Assembly (NCBI GenBank): GCA_020851835.1
Contig: JADZBZ010000266.1
Span: 1 to 19,604 of the forward strand
Source of the DNA: Acidobacteriota bacterium
GTDB lineage: Bacteria; Acidobacteriota; Vicinamibacteria; Vicinamibacterales; UBA2999
Reading direction: 5' to 3'
Length of the DNA stretch: 19,604 nt
This document shows positions 6,743 to 15,214 of this stretch, in pieces. The translations under genes and the position numbers were made by a program. A model generated the notes under the pieces. The model saw only the letters and a program-made list of their open reading frames with translations. It was not told the DNA's origin and made no database searches. The stretch's first letter is position 1. The number at the start of each line of letters is the position of its first letter.

Positions 6743-6934
6743 ACGCCGCGACCGCACCGAACCTGGCTGACGGATTCATGAGGCGCTCCTGGGTCAGATT
6801 CCGGCGGGACAGGTCTCGAACGCAATCGTGCACGGAGCCTACGGCCTGGGTGGCGACGCGGACCTCCGATTGGTCCCGCGCATCAAGGGCCTCGACGTCC
6901 GCCGCTGGTCGCGGCCGCGGTGTAATCTTGGGGC

Positions 6935-9900
6935 ATGCCAGCCGCGCCCCCGCTGCGGGTCGATCTGCTCGGCGGATTTCGCGTGCTCGTCGGCGGACGG
7001 CCGCCGGCCCGGCCGCCGAGCGCGCGGCAGCAGCAGATCCTCGCCTACCTGGTCCTCCACGGCCGGCGCGGCGCCATCCCGCGCCAGAAGGTCAGCGGGT
7101 CGCTCTGGCCCGAGTCGAGCGACGAGCAGGCGCTCACCAATCTCCGGCGCGAGCTGCACCATCTCCGCGAGCACTGGTCGCAGCTCGACGCGCTCGTCGA
7201 CGCCGGCTCGCGCACGCTCGCCTGGCGCGAGGACGGCAGCGCGGCGGTCGACCTTCTGGCCTTCGAGGAGGCCGCCGAGCGCGGGCTCAAAGGCGACGCG
7301 GCGGCACTGCGCCGGGCGGCCGATCTGTACCACGGAGACCTGCTCCCCGACTCCGCCGGCGAGTGGATCGACGCCGACCGCGAGCGGCTCCGCCAGCGCG
7401 CGAAGCAGGTGCTGGCCCGGCTGGTCGCGCTGCTCGAGGGGCAGCGGGCGTTCGGCGACGCGATCGAGCGCGCCCAGCAGCTCCTCGGCATCGATCCGAT
7501 CGACGAGGAGGCGTGGTGCAGCCTGATGCGGAGCCACGCGCGTCGGGGCGAGCGCGCCACGGCGCTACATCTCTATCAGAAGTGCGCGACGGTGCTGAAG
7601 CGAGAGCTCGGCGTCGGGCCCAACGCCGCGACCCGCCTCACGTATCGGGAAATCGTCGATCTCGGCGTCGAGGCGCCGCCCGACACGCCGGCGCCGCGCA
7701 CCTCGGCCTATCCCCTCGTCGGCCGCCAGTCGGAGTGGCGCGTCCTCGTCGATGGCTGGCGCGCCGCGGCCGCGGGCCGCTCGCGGCTATTCGTGATTCG
7801 GGGTGAAGCAGGCATCGGCAAGACGCGGCTGACGGAGGAGCTCTCCGGCTGGGCCGGCCTGAACGGTGTTGCCGCCGCCTCGGCCCGCTGCTACGCGGGC
7901 GAAGGCGGTTTGGCGTACGCGCCTCTCGCCGCGTGGCTCCGCTGCGACGCGCTCCGGCCGTCGGTGGCGCGGTTGAGTCCGCTCTGGATGAGCGATGTCA
8001 CGCGCCTGTGCCCCGAGCTCTTGGCCGGGCGGCCCGACGTGGCCCCGCCCGGCCGGACGCTCGAAAGCTGGCAGCGGCTGCAGTTCTTCGAGGCCGTCGC
8101 GCAGGCGTTTCACGGCGCGTCGCCGCTCGTCCTCGTGCTCGACGATCTGCAGTGGGCCGACGGCGACACCCTCGATTGGCTGCAGTACTTCGTGCGCTCG
8201 GCGTCCGACTCATGCGCTCTCGTCGTGGGCACCGTGCGGGCGGAAGAAGAGCAGGACAACGCGCATCTCGTGCGACTCCTGCGGCAACTCGAGCACGACC
8301 AGCAGGTGACGGCGATCACGCTGGGCCCGCTCGATCGCACGGCCACCGCCCAGTTGGCGGGGTTTGTCGCCGAGGCGCCGCTCGACGACACGGCGCTCGC
8401 GCAGGCCTTCCGCGAGACGGAAGGCCATCCCCTGTTCATCATCGAACGCGGTCGCATGGAGCGCGCCCGCGAGCCCGGCGCCCAGGCCCCGGCCGGCCTC
8501 CCGCAGGTGCAGGCGATCGTGGCCGCGCGGCTGGCGTTACTCTCGCCCGACGCGCGGGCGGCGGCGGAAGTGGCCGCGGTCGTCGGGCGCGACTTCCGGT
8601 TCGACATCCTGGCCCACGCGAGCGACCTCGAGGAGGACGCGCTCGTCCGGTCGCTCGACGAGCTGTGGCGCCGGTACGTCGTGCGCGCGCAGGACGACGA
8701 GCGCTGGGACTTCAGCCACGACCGCATTCGCGAGGTGGCGTACGCCGGCATCGGCCCCGCGCGCCGGCGCCTCATCCACCGGCGGATCGCGCAGGCCATG
8801 GAGCTGCTGTTCGCCGATCGGCTGGACGAGGTGAGCGCGTCGATCGCCGCGCACCTCGAAGGCGGGGGGCAGCCGGCGCGGGCGCTGCCGTATCTCGACC
8901 GCGCGGCGGAGGCCGCCACGCGGCTGTCGGCCACCGAGGAGGCGATCCGGTGCCTCACGCACGCGCTCGCGCTGCTCGAGACGCTGCCCGCGGGCCGAGA
9001 TCGCGACGACCGCGAACTCGCGCTGCGATCGAGCCTGTCGGTCGCGCTCAACTCCGGACGCGGCTACGCGGCGAGGGAGGTCGAGGAGAACCTCGAACGC
9101 GTCTTCGCGCTGGCGCGCCCAGGCGGCCACGGGCCCATGCCCGCGCGCTGGCTGTGGGCGGCGTTCACCATGCGGTTCATGCTCGGCGACATGCGGGCCA
9201 TGCGCGAGGTGTCCGAGGAGGTCCTCGCCCAGGCCGGCATCGATCCGTCGAACCGCTGCGCAGCGCATCACGCCATGGCTGGCACGTTGTGGGCGCTCGG
9301 CGAGCTCGACGGTGCCCGACGCCATTTCGAGGCGGCCCTGGCCGCCTACGACGAGCGGCATCCGCAGCGCTCCGCGCTCGGCTCCGACCTGGGCGTCTTC
9401 TGCCACGCGTGGTACACGCAGGCGCTCTGGCTGCTCGGCGACGAGGCCGGCGCCGTCGCGCACGCCGACGAGGCGATCGCGCTGGCACGGCGCCTCGATC
9501 ACCCGTACAGCCAGACGCTCGCGTTCGCCTACGCCGCGCTTCTCCACCAGATGCGGGGCGACGCCGGCCGCGTGGTCGCGTGCGCGGAGGAGGCCGTCGC
9601 CTTCTGCGCCCGCCATGGGTTCGCCTACTACGGCGACTGGGCGCGGGTGCTCGTCGGCTGGAGCCGCGGGCTGGAACGCCCGGCGGACGGCATCGCGATC
9701 ATCGAATCGGCCCTCGAGCAGCTGGACCGGCAGCGAGCGCAGGCGCGGCGGCCGTACTATCTGTCGCTGCTGGCCGCCACCAGCCGGCGCCACGGCGACC
9801 GTGGTCGGGCAGTAGCGATCCTGGACGCCGCGGCGGCCATGGCGCTCGACCGCGGGGAGGTCTGGTGGCTTCCGGACCTGTATCTGCAGCAGAGCGAGCT

Positions 9901-10015
9901 CGCCGACGGCCCCGAGCGCGGCGTCCTCTGGCAGCGGGCGCTCGATCTCGCCCGCGCGCAGAACAGCCGGGGCCTCGAACGGCGGATTCTGGCCTCGGCT
10001 CCGGCCCCGGCCTGA
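6935..10015 (+). CDS. AfsR/SARP-family regulator with AAA-type ATPase and TPR domains
   Basis: A 1026-residue cytoplasmic regulator. Residues about 5-95 form an OmpR/PhoB-type winged helix (LRVDLLGGFRVLVGG start, R.QQILAYLVLH, LWPESSDEQALTNLRRELHH). Residues about 100-245 form the bacterial transcriptional activator domain, ending in ALHLYQKCATVLKRELGVGP. A STAND-like ATPase follows: Walker A GEAGIGKT at about 290-297 and Walker B LVLVLDDLQWAD at about 399-410. Residues about 640-1015 are TPR-like helical repeats. SARP regulators bind direct repeats overlapping the -35 region of nearby operons. The cupin and oxidase genes downstream on the same strand are the obvious targets. The ATG has no strong ribosome binding site; a TAATCT at 6923-6928 could be a -10 element giving a leaderless message. 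Confidence 0.92.
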   Translation: MPAAPPLRVDLLGGFRVLVGGRPPARPPSARQQQILAYLVLHGRRGAIPRQKVSGSLWPESSDEQALTNLRRELHHLREHWSQLDALVDAGSRTLAWREDGSAAVDLLAFEEAAERGLKGDAAALRRAADLYHGDLLPDSAGEWIDADRERLRQRAKQVLARLVALLEGQRAFGDAIERAQQLLGIDPIDEEAWCSLMRSHARRGERATALHLYQKCATVLKRELGVGPNAATRLTYREIVDLGVEAPPDTPAPRTSAYPLVGRQSEWRVLVDGWRAAAAGRSRLFVIRGEAGIGKTRLTEELSGWAGLNGVAAASARCYAGEGGLAYAPLAAWLRCDALRPSVARLSPLWMSDVTRLCPELLAGRPDVAPPGRTLESWQRLQFFEAVAQAFHGASPLVLVLDDLQWADGDTLDWLQYFVRSASDSCALVVGTVRAEEEQDNAHLVRLLRQLEHDQQVTAITLGPLDRTATAQLAGFVAEAPLDDTALAQAFRETEGHPLFIIERGRMERAREPGAQAPAGLPQVQAIVAARLALLSPDARAAAEVAAVVGRDFRFDILAHASDLEEDALVRSLDELWRRYVVRAQDDERWDFSHDRIREVAYAGIGPARRRLIHRRIAQAMELLFADRLDEVSASIAAHLEGGGQPARALPYLDRAAEAATRLSATEEAIRCLTHALALLETLPAGRDRDDRELALRSSLSVALNSGRGYAAREVEENLERVFALARPGGHGPMPARWLWAAFTMRFMLGDMRAMREVSEEVLAQAGIDPSNRCAAHHAMAGTLWALGELDGARRHFEAALAAYDERHPQRSALGSDLGVFCHAWYTQALWLLGDEAGAVAHADEAIALARRLDHPYSQTLAFAYAALLHQMRGDAGRVVACAEEAVAFCARHGFAYYGDWARVLVGWSRGLERPADGIAIIESALEQLDRQRAQARRPYYLSLLAATSRRHGDRGRAVAILDAAAAMALDRGEVWWLPDLYLQQSELADGPERGVLWQRALDLARAQNSRGLERRILASAPAPA

Positions 10016-10060
10016 CGAACGCTTCCGCGAACGCTTCGCGAACGGCGACCCTTCTACGCT
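10016..10060 (+). promoter_or_regulatory. Direct repeats and -10 element: candidate SARP-dependent promoter
   Basis: CGAACG occurs at 10016-10021, 10028-10033 and 10039-10044, with starts 12 and 11 bases apart and CTTC between them. About ten bases later comes TACGCT (10055-10060), a plausible -10 element, followed by the AGGAGG of the cupin gene. SARP proteins recognise direct heptamers spaced about one helical turn and placed just upstream of a -10 element with a weak -35. The site begins right after the stop codon of the SARP gene itself. Confidence 0.55.
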
Positions 10061-10082
10061 GTGCCTTCAAGGAGGAGACAGC

Positions 10083-10574
10083 ATGCGTATCACCCGTTCG
10101 CTCACGCTCACGATCGCGGCCCTGGCGGTCGCCCTCAGCCTGGCGCCCCGCACGGCTTCGGCGCAGGCCTCGCACATTCTGGTCCCGGCCGGCCACGAGC
10201 AGTGGGGCCCGGCGCCGTCCGCCCTGCCGGCCGGCGCGCAGATTGCGGTGCTCGAGGGCGACCCCTCGGCCAAGGGCACCGTCGTCCTGCGCCTGAAGTT
10301 TCCGGCGAACTACGACCTGCCCGCGCACTGGCACAGCATGACCGAGCGCGTCACGGTGGTCTCGGGTGCGCTCCGCGTCGGCATGGGGGACGAACTGGAC
10401 CGCCAGGCGAGCGAAACGCTCGACCCCGGCGGATTCGTCTCGCTGCCGGCGAAGATGCATCATTTCGCCTGGACCACGACGCCGACCGTCGTCCAGATCG
10501 ATCTGGAGGGGCCGTTCGACATCTTCTACGTCAACCCGTCGGACGACCCGCGGCATCAGACGAGCCAGCGATAG
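10083..10574 (+). CDS. Exported cupin-domain protein
   Basis: A 163-residue protein. Residues 1-27 are a classic signal peptide (MRITR, a hydrophobic core, then TASA before the cleavage site). The mature part is a single cupin barrel. The first cupin motif reads LPAHWHSMTERVTVVSGAL, supplying two histidines and a glutamate for metal binding. The second motif, GGFVSLPAKMHHFAW, supplies the last histidine. The ending, VVQIDLEGPFDIFYVNPSDD, is typical of this ChrR/DUF4437-like cupin group. The strong AGGAGG ribosome binding site lies about eight bases upstream of the ATG. It follows the SARP gene by 67 bases and precedes the FAD oxidase by 26 bases, so all three probably form one unit. The substrate is unknown; it may act in the periplasm. 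Confidence 0.88.
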   Translation: MRITRSLTLTIAALAVALSLAPRTASAQASHILVPAGHEQWGPAPSALPAGAQIAVLEGDPSAKGTVVLRLKFPANYDLPAHWHSMTERVTVVSGALRVGMGDELDRQASETLDPGGFVSLPAKMHHFAWTTTPTVVQIDLEGPFDIFYVNPSDDPRHQTSQR

Positions 10575-10600
10575 CCATCGACGAGAGAGGACACCTGTTC

Positions 10601-11986
10601 ATGCCAGTGATTCAACTCGACCAACTGCGAGCTACCGTCCGGGGGGCCGTGCTGCAACCGGGCGACGATGCCTACGAGGCCGCCCGGCCGGTCTACAACG
10701 CCATGATCGACAAGCGGCCGGCCCTGATCGTGCGGGCCGTGGACGTCGCGGACGTGATCGCCACCGTCGATTACGCGCGCACCAACCGGCTGCTGCTCGC
10801 GATCCGGGGCGGCGGCCACAACGGTGGTGGGCTGGGCACCTGCGACGGTGGCGTCGTGCTCGACCTGTCGGCGATGCGAGGCGTCCACGTCGAGCCCGCC
10901 TCGCGAACCGTGCGCGTCGCCGCCGGCTGTGTCTGGGGCGACGTGGACCACGCCACCCATCCCTTCGGGCTGGCCGTACCTTCCGGCTTCATCTCGACGA
11001 CGGGCGTCTCCGGCCTGACCCTCGGCGGCGGCACGGGCTACCTGACGCGCCAGTACGGCCTGACGATCGACAACCTGCTCTCGGTGGATGTCGTGCTGGC
11101 CGACGGAAGCGTCGTGACCACGGACGCCGCGAACCACTCCGATCTGTTCTGGGCGATGCGCGGGGGGGGCGGCAACTTCGGCGTGGCGACGTCGTTCGTG
11201 TTCCTGGCCCACCCCGTGCGCACGATGTACGCGGGGCCGACGTTCTGGCCGCTCGCTCAAACGGTCGAGGTGATGCGGGCCTACCGCGACTTCATCCTCC
11301 GGGCACCGGAATACGTGAACGGCTTCTTCGCGTTCCTCACGGTGCCGCCAGTCCCGATGTTCCCGGAGCACCTGCACCTCCAGAAAGTCTGCGGTGTGGT
11401 GTGGACGTGCACCGGGCCGGCGGCACAGGCCGAAGAGGCGACCAGGCCGATGCGATCGGTCGGCAAGCCGCTGCTCGATCACCAGGCCGAGATGCCGTAC
11501 CCAGCCGTCAATTCGCTCTTCGACGGACTGTACCCCGCGGGCCTGCAGTGGTACTGGCGGGCCGACTTCGTGAACCAACTGAGCGACGAGGCGATCGAAC
11601 GGCACGCGCGCCACGGGGCGACGCTCCCCACGATGCACTCGACGATGCATCTCTATCCCGTCGACGGGGCCGCCCACCGCGTGGGCCGGGCCGACACGGC
11701 GTTCAGCTACCGGGACGCGAACTGGTCGCAGGTGATCGTCGGCGTCGATCCGGATCCGGCCCGTAGCGGCCAGATCACGGCCTGGTGCAAGGACTACTTC
11801 GACGCCGTGCATCCCTATTCGGCCGGCGGCGCCTATGTGAACTTCATGATGGAGGAAGGCCGGGAGCGCGTGCAGGCGTCGTTCCGGGAGAACTACGACC
11901 GCCTCGCGGTCATCAAGCAGAACTACGACCCGGAGAACCTGTTCCGGGTGAACCAGAACATCCGGCCGGCGACGACGGCGCCGTAA
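10601..11986 (+). CDS. FAD-linked oxidase (PCMH domain plus BBE C-terminal domain)
   Basis: A 461-residue berberine-bridge-enzyme-like flavoprotein. The PCMH-type FAD-binding domain covers about residues 30-210. IRGGGHNGGGLGTCDGGVV contains the histidine expected to carry the covalent flavin, and STTGVSGLTLGGGTGYLTR is the second FAD-binding loop. The residue aligned with the second (cysteinyl) attachment point of bicovalent members appears to be serine, so a single histidyl link is more likely. The C-terminal BBE domain is clear in the ending: YVNFMMEEGRERVQASF, then NYDRLAVIKQNYDPENLFRV. No signal peptide is visible. I chose the ATG at 10601 with GAGAGG about ten bases upstream; the frame stays open upstream through the cupin gene only because of high GC. 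It oxidises an alcohol, sugar or secondary metabolite not identifiable here. Confidence 0.92.
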   Translation: MPVIQLDQLRATVRGAVLQPGDDAYEAARPVYNAMIDKRPALIVRAVDVADVIATVDYARTNRLLLAIRGGGHNGGGLGTCDGGVVLDLSAMRGVHVEPASRTVRVAAGCVWGDVDHATHPFGLAVPSGFISTTGVSGLTLGGGTGYLTRQYGLTIDNLLSVDVVLADGSVVTTDAANHSDLFWAMRGGGGNFGVATSFVFLAHPVRTMYAGPTFWPLAQTVEVMRAYRDFILRAPEYVNGFFAFLTVPPVPMFPEHLHLQKVCGVVWTCTGPAAQAEEATRPMRSVGKPLLDHQAEMPYPAVNSLFDGLYPAGLQWYWRADFVNQLSDEAIERHARHGATLPTMHSTMHLYPVDGAAHRVGRADTAFSYRDANWSQVIVGVDPDPARSGQITAWCKDYFDAVHPYSAGGAYVNFMMEEGRERVQASFRENYDRLAVIKQNYDPENLFRVNQNIRPATTAP

Positions 11987-12055
11987 GGGACCGGGACGGC
12001 ACGCTGCCGGGGCGTCGCGCCGTCCCGACCGCAATCCCGCACGGAGGCGGCGATG

Positions 12056-12290
12056 GTGAAGCGCAGATCGCGCCTTCCTCGCTCGCGGTTCAAGGCGTTG
12101 ATGATGACGCTCGTGTCGAGCAGGTGGGACGCCATCGACGCCCGCCCGGGATGATCCTTGTCCTTCCAGGCACCAGAGAGGCTTCGACGGCGGCAATCTG
12201 CCGGAGGCAGCGCGGGTGTCCGGCCTGTGGCGGGACGCTCACGGAGTTCGTCGGGCAGTGCGAGGCCTCCGAACGCATCACGACGGTGAA
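12056..12290 (-). pseudogene. VapBC-type remnant, minus strand
   Basis: On the minus strand from about 12290, the frame ends an antitoxin-like segment with SLSGAWKDKDHP, typical of the C-terminal tail of some VapB antitoxins. Directly after comes MASHLLDTSVIINALNRERG, the start of a PIN-domain VapC with its first catalytic aspartate in LLDTSV. After about 24 residues the PIN homology stops (near 12056) and unrelated sequence continues. The N-terminal DNA-binding part of the antitoxin is not recognisable. This toxin differs from the intact VapC at 15439-15870, whose start reads IIADTGGLL. It is a dead fragment. Confidence 0.5.
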
Positions 12291-12315
12291 GGTGACGTAT
12301 CACGTCGGTTCGGGA
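12165..12315 (+). pseudogene. IS66-type transposase zinc-ribbon remnant
   Basis: The plus strand reads RQRGCPACGGTLTEFVGQCE, then ASERITTVKVTYHVG. A CP.CGG.L.E followed by a strand with ITTV..TYHV matches the zf-IS66 region near the N-terminus of IS66-family transposases. The second cysteine pair and everything after it are missing. It overlaps the VapB-like frame on the opposite strand. It marks the site of a former insertion. Confidence 0.4.
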
Positions 12316-12424
12316 CGGCACCGCTTCTGGTGGCCTACCGCGTCGACCTCGACCACGCGCGACGGCCGACATCTTCGATCGCCTGATCGAGTTGGGTGCG
12401 CTCGACGTCGAACCAACCGCCACT

Positions 12425-12582
12425 CAAGTTCAAAGACGTGGCCCTGGGCTTGGTCGACGGGACCGTGGCCGCGGTCGCGGAGCGGCGGCAGGTGTACCGA
12501 GTGGTCACCTCCGATCGACGCGACTTCAGCGCGATCCGCATCGGCCCACGCTTTGCTCGCGCACTGGAACTGGTCCCGTGAG
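12425..12582 (+). pseudogene. vapC 3' fragment, copy 1
   Basis: These 158 bases match 15714-15871, the end of the intact vapC, with three differences that I counted by eye. They encode KFKDVALGLVDGTVAAVAER, then RQVYRVVTSDRRDFSAI and RIGPRFARALELVP with the same stop. Two of the four PIN acidic residues (D in VDGT and D in TSDRRDF) are kept; the N-terminal half with the other acids is absent. Upstream is unrelated sequence following the IS66 scar. Downstream of the stop the match ends at once, unlike copy 3. Confidence 0.85.
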
Positions 12583-12714
12583 ATCAAGGCCCGTTCCCGC
12601 GCCGATTGGCAGCACGCGGCCGCCGAAGGGGAATGTCGCCAGGAACCGCGCGCGGGTCGAACCTCACGAGGCCTTCGCGGCGGCCAAGGGCGCGCCCGCC
12701 TCGCAGGTGACCCT

Positions 12715-14223
12715 TGCCAGAACGGCTTCGACGTCCCCGGCCGGAACCCCGCGCCCGGTGGCGCGTCCACTTTGCATTTCGCCGCGAATCGCGTCGATCC
12801 CAACACGCTTCGGCACGAACTGGGGCACTGCCTCGGGCTCTGGCACGAGTTCAACCGGGCCGATCGCGACTTCTGGCTGGACGAGCGTCCGGATGTGGAC
12901 GGGCCGCCAGCCTGGGACGCGGCGGGCTTCTCTCTTTCGCTCGGTGCGACCGTCATGCCGGAGCTGGGCAACTACGACTACGACTCGCTCATGAACTACG
13001 GGTCGATCAGTGTCCGCACCGGGGCGTGCGTGCTGCGGTGGCTGGACCTGCTCGGGAACCGGTTCGAGCGCCGCGGCCTGGATCGGTTCCCGCAGGACAG
13101 CGCAAGGGCGTGTCGCGTGTTCCCGCCGGGGGCGGGCGGTGCGGTCGAGGATCAGGTTTCCGCGCGCGACAAGTCGCGCGTGCTGCAGTACCTCGCGCGC
13201 GAGGTGCAGCCCAACTGGGGCTTCTTCGAATCGCTCAACACCCGGCCGGGATGGTATGACTTCGACGGACAGCCCGATCCCTATCTGGCGCCCAGGGTGC
13301 GTGCCATCGGCACGCCGGCCATCGCCTTTCGATTCAACGGCCACTTCGACGTGTTTGCCCGGGGATCGGATCGCCGTCTCTACTGGAAGGCGTTCCGCCA
13401 CCAGTTGCTACCGCCCAGGGACGTGGTCAGCGCCTGGATACCCCTCGGCTGCTGCTTCCCCTCGGATCCCGCGGCCATTTCCCGTGGGGGCGGGCAGATC
13501 GACATCGTCGCCATTCACGCCACGGGCCGTCCGGTCAGGAACCACTTCGACTTCGCCAACGGAGCCTGGCAGGGATGGGCCTTCATCGGAAGCGGGGCGC
13601 CCGATGGTCAGCTTCGACGGGTCGGCGGCGGTGATTTCATCGGCCCCGCCATCACGTCGCGCGCCGCCGAGGGTCTCGACGTCTTCGTGGTGCTCGCCGA
13701 CGGTCGGTTGGCCGTCACGACGCTCTGGCTCGGGCTGTGGCAGAACTGGCAGACTCTCGGCAACGGCTATGGGGTGACGGCGCGCCCCGCCGCGATCGCC
13801 ACGTCGGCGCATGTCGTACGACTGGCGGTCAACGAGCGCGAGGTCAACCTCTACGAGCCCAGTGTCATCTTCGGATTCCCGCGCGTCGTGGGCTTCGAAC
13901 TCGGCGGCATCACGGCTCAGACCGCGCCGTTCGCCGCTCCGGGCCTCACCCCGCGAGCCGACACCGTGGCCCCCTATCGCGTCCTGACCGTGACGCGGGA
14001 CCAGCGCATCGCACACAAGCTGGCGGGCGGCCGCTGGAGGGATATCGGCGGGATTCCTGCGCCTGGCACCGGCATCTCCGCCGCGGGCGCCGGGGCGTAC
14101 GGCGCCTTGATGGTCATCAACGGCGAAGACGTGACCGGTTGCGGGCGGACGTGCCTCGACGGACAGCCAAACCCAGGCGGCGTCATTCAACCCGGCGGCG
14201 TGTGGCTCCGTGAGTTCCGCTGA
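12715..14223 (+). pseudogene. Astacin-like zinc metalloprotease with beta-propeller, N-terminus missing
   Basis: The frame contains HELGHCLGLWHEFNR (12814 onward), the astacin zinc signature HExxHxxGxxHE. It also contains the Met-turn SLMNYGSISV at about 12985. About 300 residues follow with repeated FRFNGHFDVFARGSDRRLYW-type and GLDVFVVLADGRLAVTTLW blades, resembling the PLL-like/DUF346 lectin beta-propeller. Astacins are normally secreted and have a signal peptide and about 80-100 catalytic-domain residues before HExxH. Here only about 35 recognisable residues precede it (from CQNG at 12715), and there is no start or signal peptide. The frame runs back without homology into the vapC fragment. 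The protein is probably not made or exported, although active-site residues are intact. Confidence 0.78.
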
Positions 14224-14339
14224 TCTGCGAGGAGGGCGCACTCCCCGCGGCGAGGCCCGACATGCCCATGCCCGATGGGAGGGCCTCGACCTGCACGCCG
14301 GGGTGGTGGTGCCCGGCCACCGGGCGCGGCAAGCGCGCC

Positions 14340-14468
14340 TCGAAGGCGCTCGTGAACCAGAAGATCGTCGTGGGACGTCGCGGAGCGGGAATCCGCGTCG
14401 CCCCTCACCTCCACAATTCGGTTGCCGACATCGAGCGATTCCTCGAAACCGTCCGCCGGACTGCGTAG
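14340..14468 (+). pseudogene. Class V aminotransferase, C-terminal remnant
   Basis: The last 43 codons before TAG 14466-14468 read SKALVNQKIVVGRRGAGIRV, then APHLHNSVADIERFLETVRR. The pattern .IVV..RGAGIRVAPH..N...DI.R is the C-terminal small domain of PLP-dependent class V aminotransferases (cysteine desulfurase/isopenicillin epimerase-like), whose full length is about 380-400 residues. Nothing before about 14340 matches, and the lysine-bearing domain is absent. The apparent ATG at 14262 is probably not a real start. It is a deletion scar between the astacin-like gene and the receptor fragment. Confidence 0.6.
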
Positions 14469-14514
14469 CGGGGTGACGGCGCAGGACGGCATAGGGCGCT
14501 TCGTCTGGGACACG

Positions 14515-14790
14515 TCAGGAGACAGGGGAGACGCTACCGGAAGGCCTCTTTGGCGGCGGTGCGCGGGGCTGGTTCGAGGCTGGCCGCACCCGCCACCCGA
14601 AGCGCAGGTCGAGCTGGATGAACCCGGGGCCGTAGGCGCCATTGCGGCCGCCGTCGTTGCTCACCGAGACGGCGTTGGCGCCAGTGCCCGAATAGTCGCC
14701 AGCGGGCAGCGGGTCGTAGAGGATGCCGTTGCGGTCCGGATCGGTGACGGTATTCAGGCTCGTGAACGGCAGTCCGCCTGGCGCGGATCC
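14515..14790 (-). pseudogene. TonB-dependent receptor fragment (minus-strand copy)
   Basis: The minus strand reads LPFTSLNTVTDPDRNGILYD, then PLPAGDYSGTGANAVSV, SNDGGRNGAYGPGFIQLDLR and FGWRVRP, before reaching a stop at 14515-14517. A loop with GRNGAYGPGF followed by a QLDLRFGWR strand is the penultimate barrel region of the large TonB-dependent receptors. The final strands ending in an aromatic residue are missing, replaced by about 20 unrelated residues. Upstream homology ends near 14790-14830. It lies in the opposite direction to the receptor fragment at 3060-3316 and represents a different part of the protein. Confidence 0.6.
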
Positions 14791-15072
14791 TTCGGCACCT
14801 GGGGCTGCCGCTGGAAGTCCCGGCGGCGCGCCCGGCGCGGGCGCCCCCGCTCTCGAACGGCGATGAGTCCTGGTGAGCGGCCGTCGTTACTCCTGACCTT
14901 AGCCGCGGTCGGCCCTGACCGCGTGCACCGGCCACCCTGCACGGAACGCGCCCCCGGGTGCGGGCTCGGGAGGTCTGTCCTGTCAGTTGTGGCGGGCGCC
15001 GTCACCGGCCCTGGGTGCCAGTCCACGCGATGGGTGGACCATCCGCGCTGTGACGAGGGGGCGAGGGCGGGA

Positions 15073-15159
15073 GGACGAAGCCCGGACGAAACACGGCGCG
15101 AGGGTCTGATGACGCCCGTGCCGTTGCCCCGGGGACCCGTTCATAGTGACTATCGTCCC
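15073..15159 (+). repeat. 87-bp direct repeat R, left copy
   Basis: Matches 15970-16056 at 85 of 87 positions by eye. It starts GGACGAAGCCCGGACGAAAC and ends with a small palindrome ATAGTGACTAT followed by CGTCCC. The GGGAC before the palindrome could pair with the GTCCC after it to form a hairpin. The two copies bracket the intact vapBC operon. Sequence 14830-15072 to its left shows nothing recognisable. Confidence 0.85.
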
Positions 15160-15179
15160 GGGACCGCCGCTCATCCGAA

Positions 15180-15208
15180 TTGCGTTCCCGCCGGACTCGT
15201 TGTATGGT
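15180..15208 (+). promoter_or_regulatory. Candidate vapBC promoter
   Basis: TTGCGT (15180-15185) is separated by 17 bases from TATGGT (15203-15208). Transcription would begin about at 15215, the A of the vapB ATG, and there is no ribosome binding site ahead of that ATG. Both facts fit a leaderless message. TGTATGG is repeated (15201 and 15212) and could be part of an autoregulatory operator. Confidence 0.35.
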
Positions 15209-15214
15209 GAGTGT

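Noticed and set aside
7933..10296. Long plus-strand open frame of 787 codons inside the SARP gene
   Set aside because: It is extremely Arg/Ala/Pro-rich and lacks any domain. It is a high-GC shadow of the regulator.
10061..10600. Open frame extending the FAD oxidase upstream through the cupin gene
   Set aside because: It reads the cupin gene in the wrong frame. The cupin has a signal peptide, motifs and AGGAGG; the oxidase has its own ATG at 10601.
12300..12971. Minus-strand frame opposite the vapC fragment and astacin gene
   Set aside because: It is antisense to two sequences with clear homology and has no domain.
14867..15210. Plus-strand frame through 14880-15210 as a separate gene
   Set aside because: It reads through repeat R and the vapB promoter, has no ribosome binding site and no recognisable domain.
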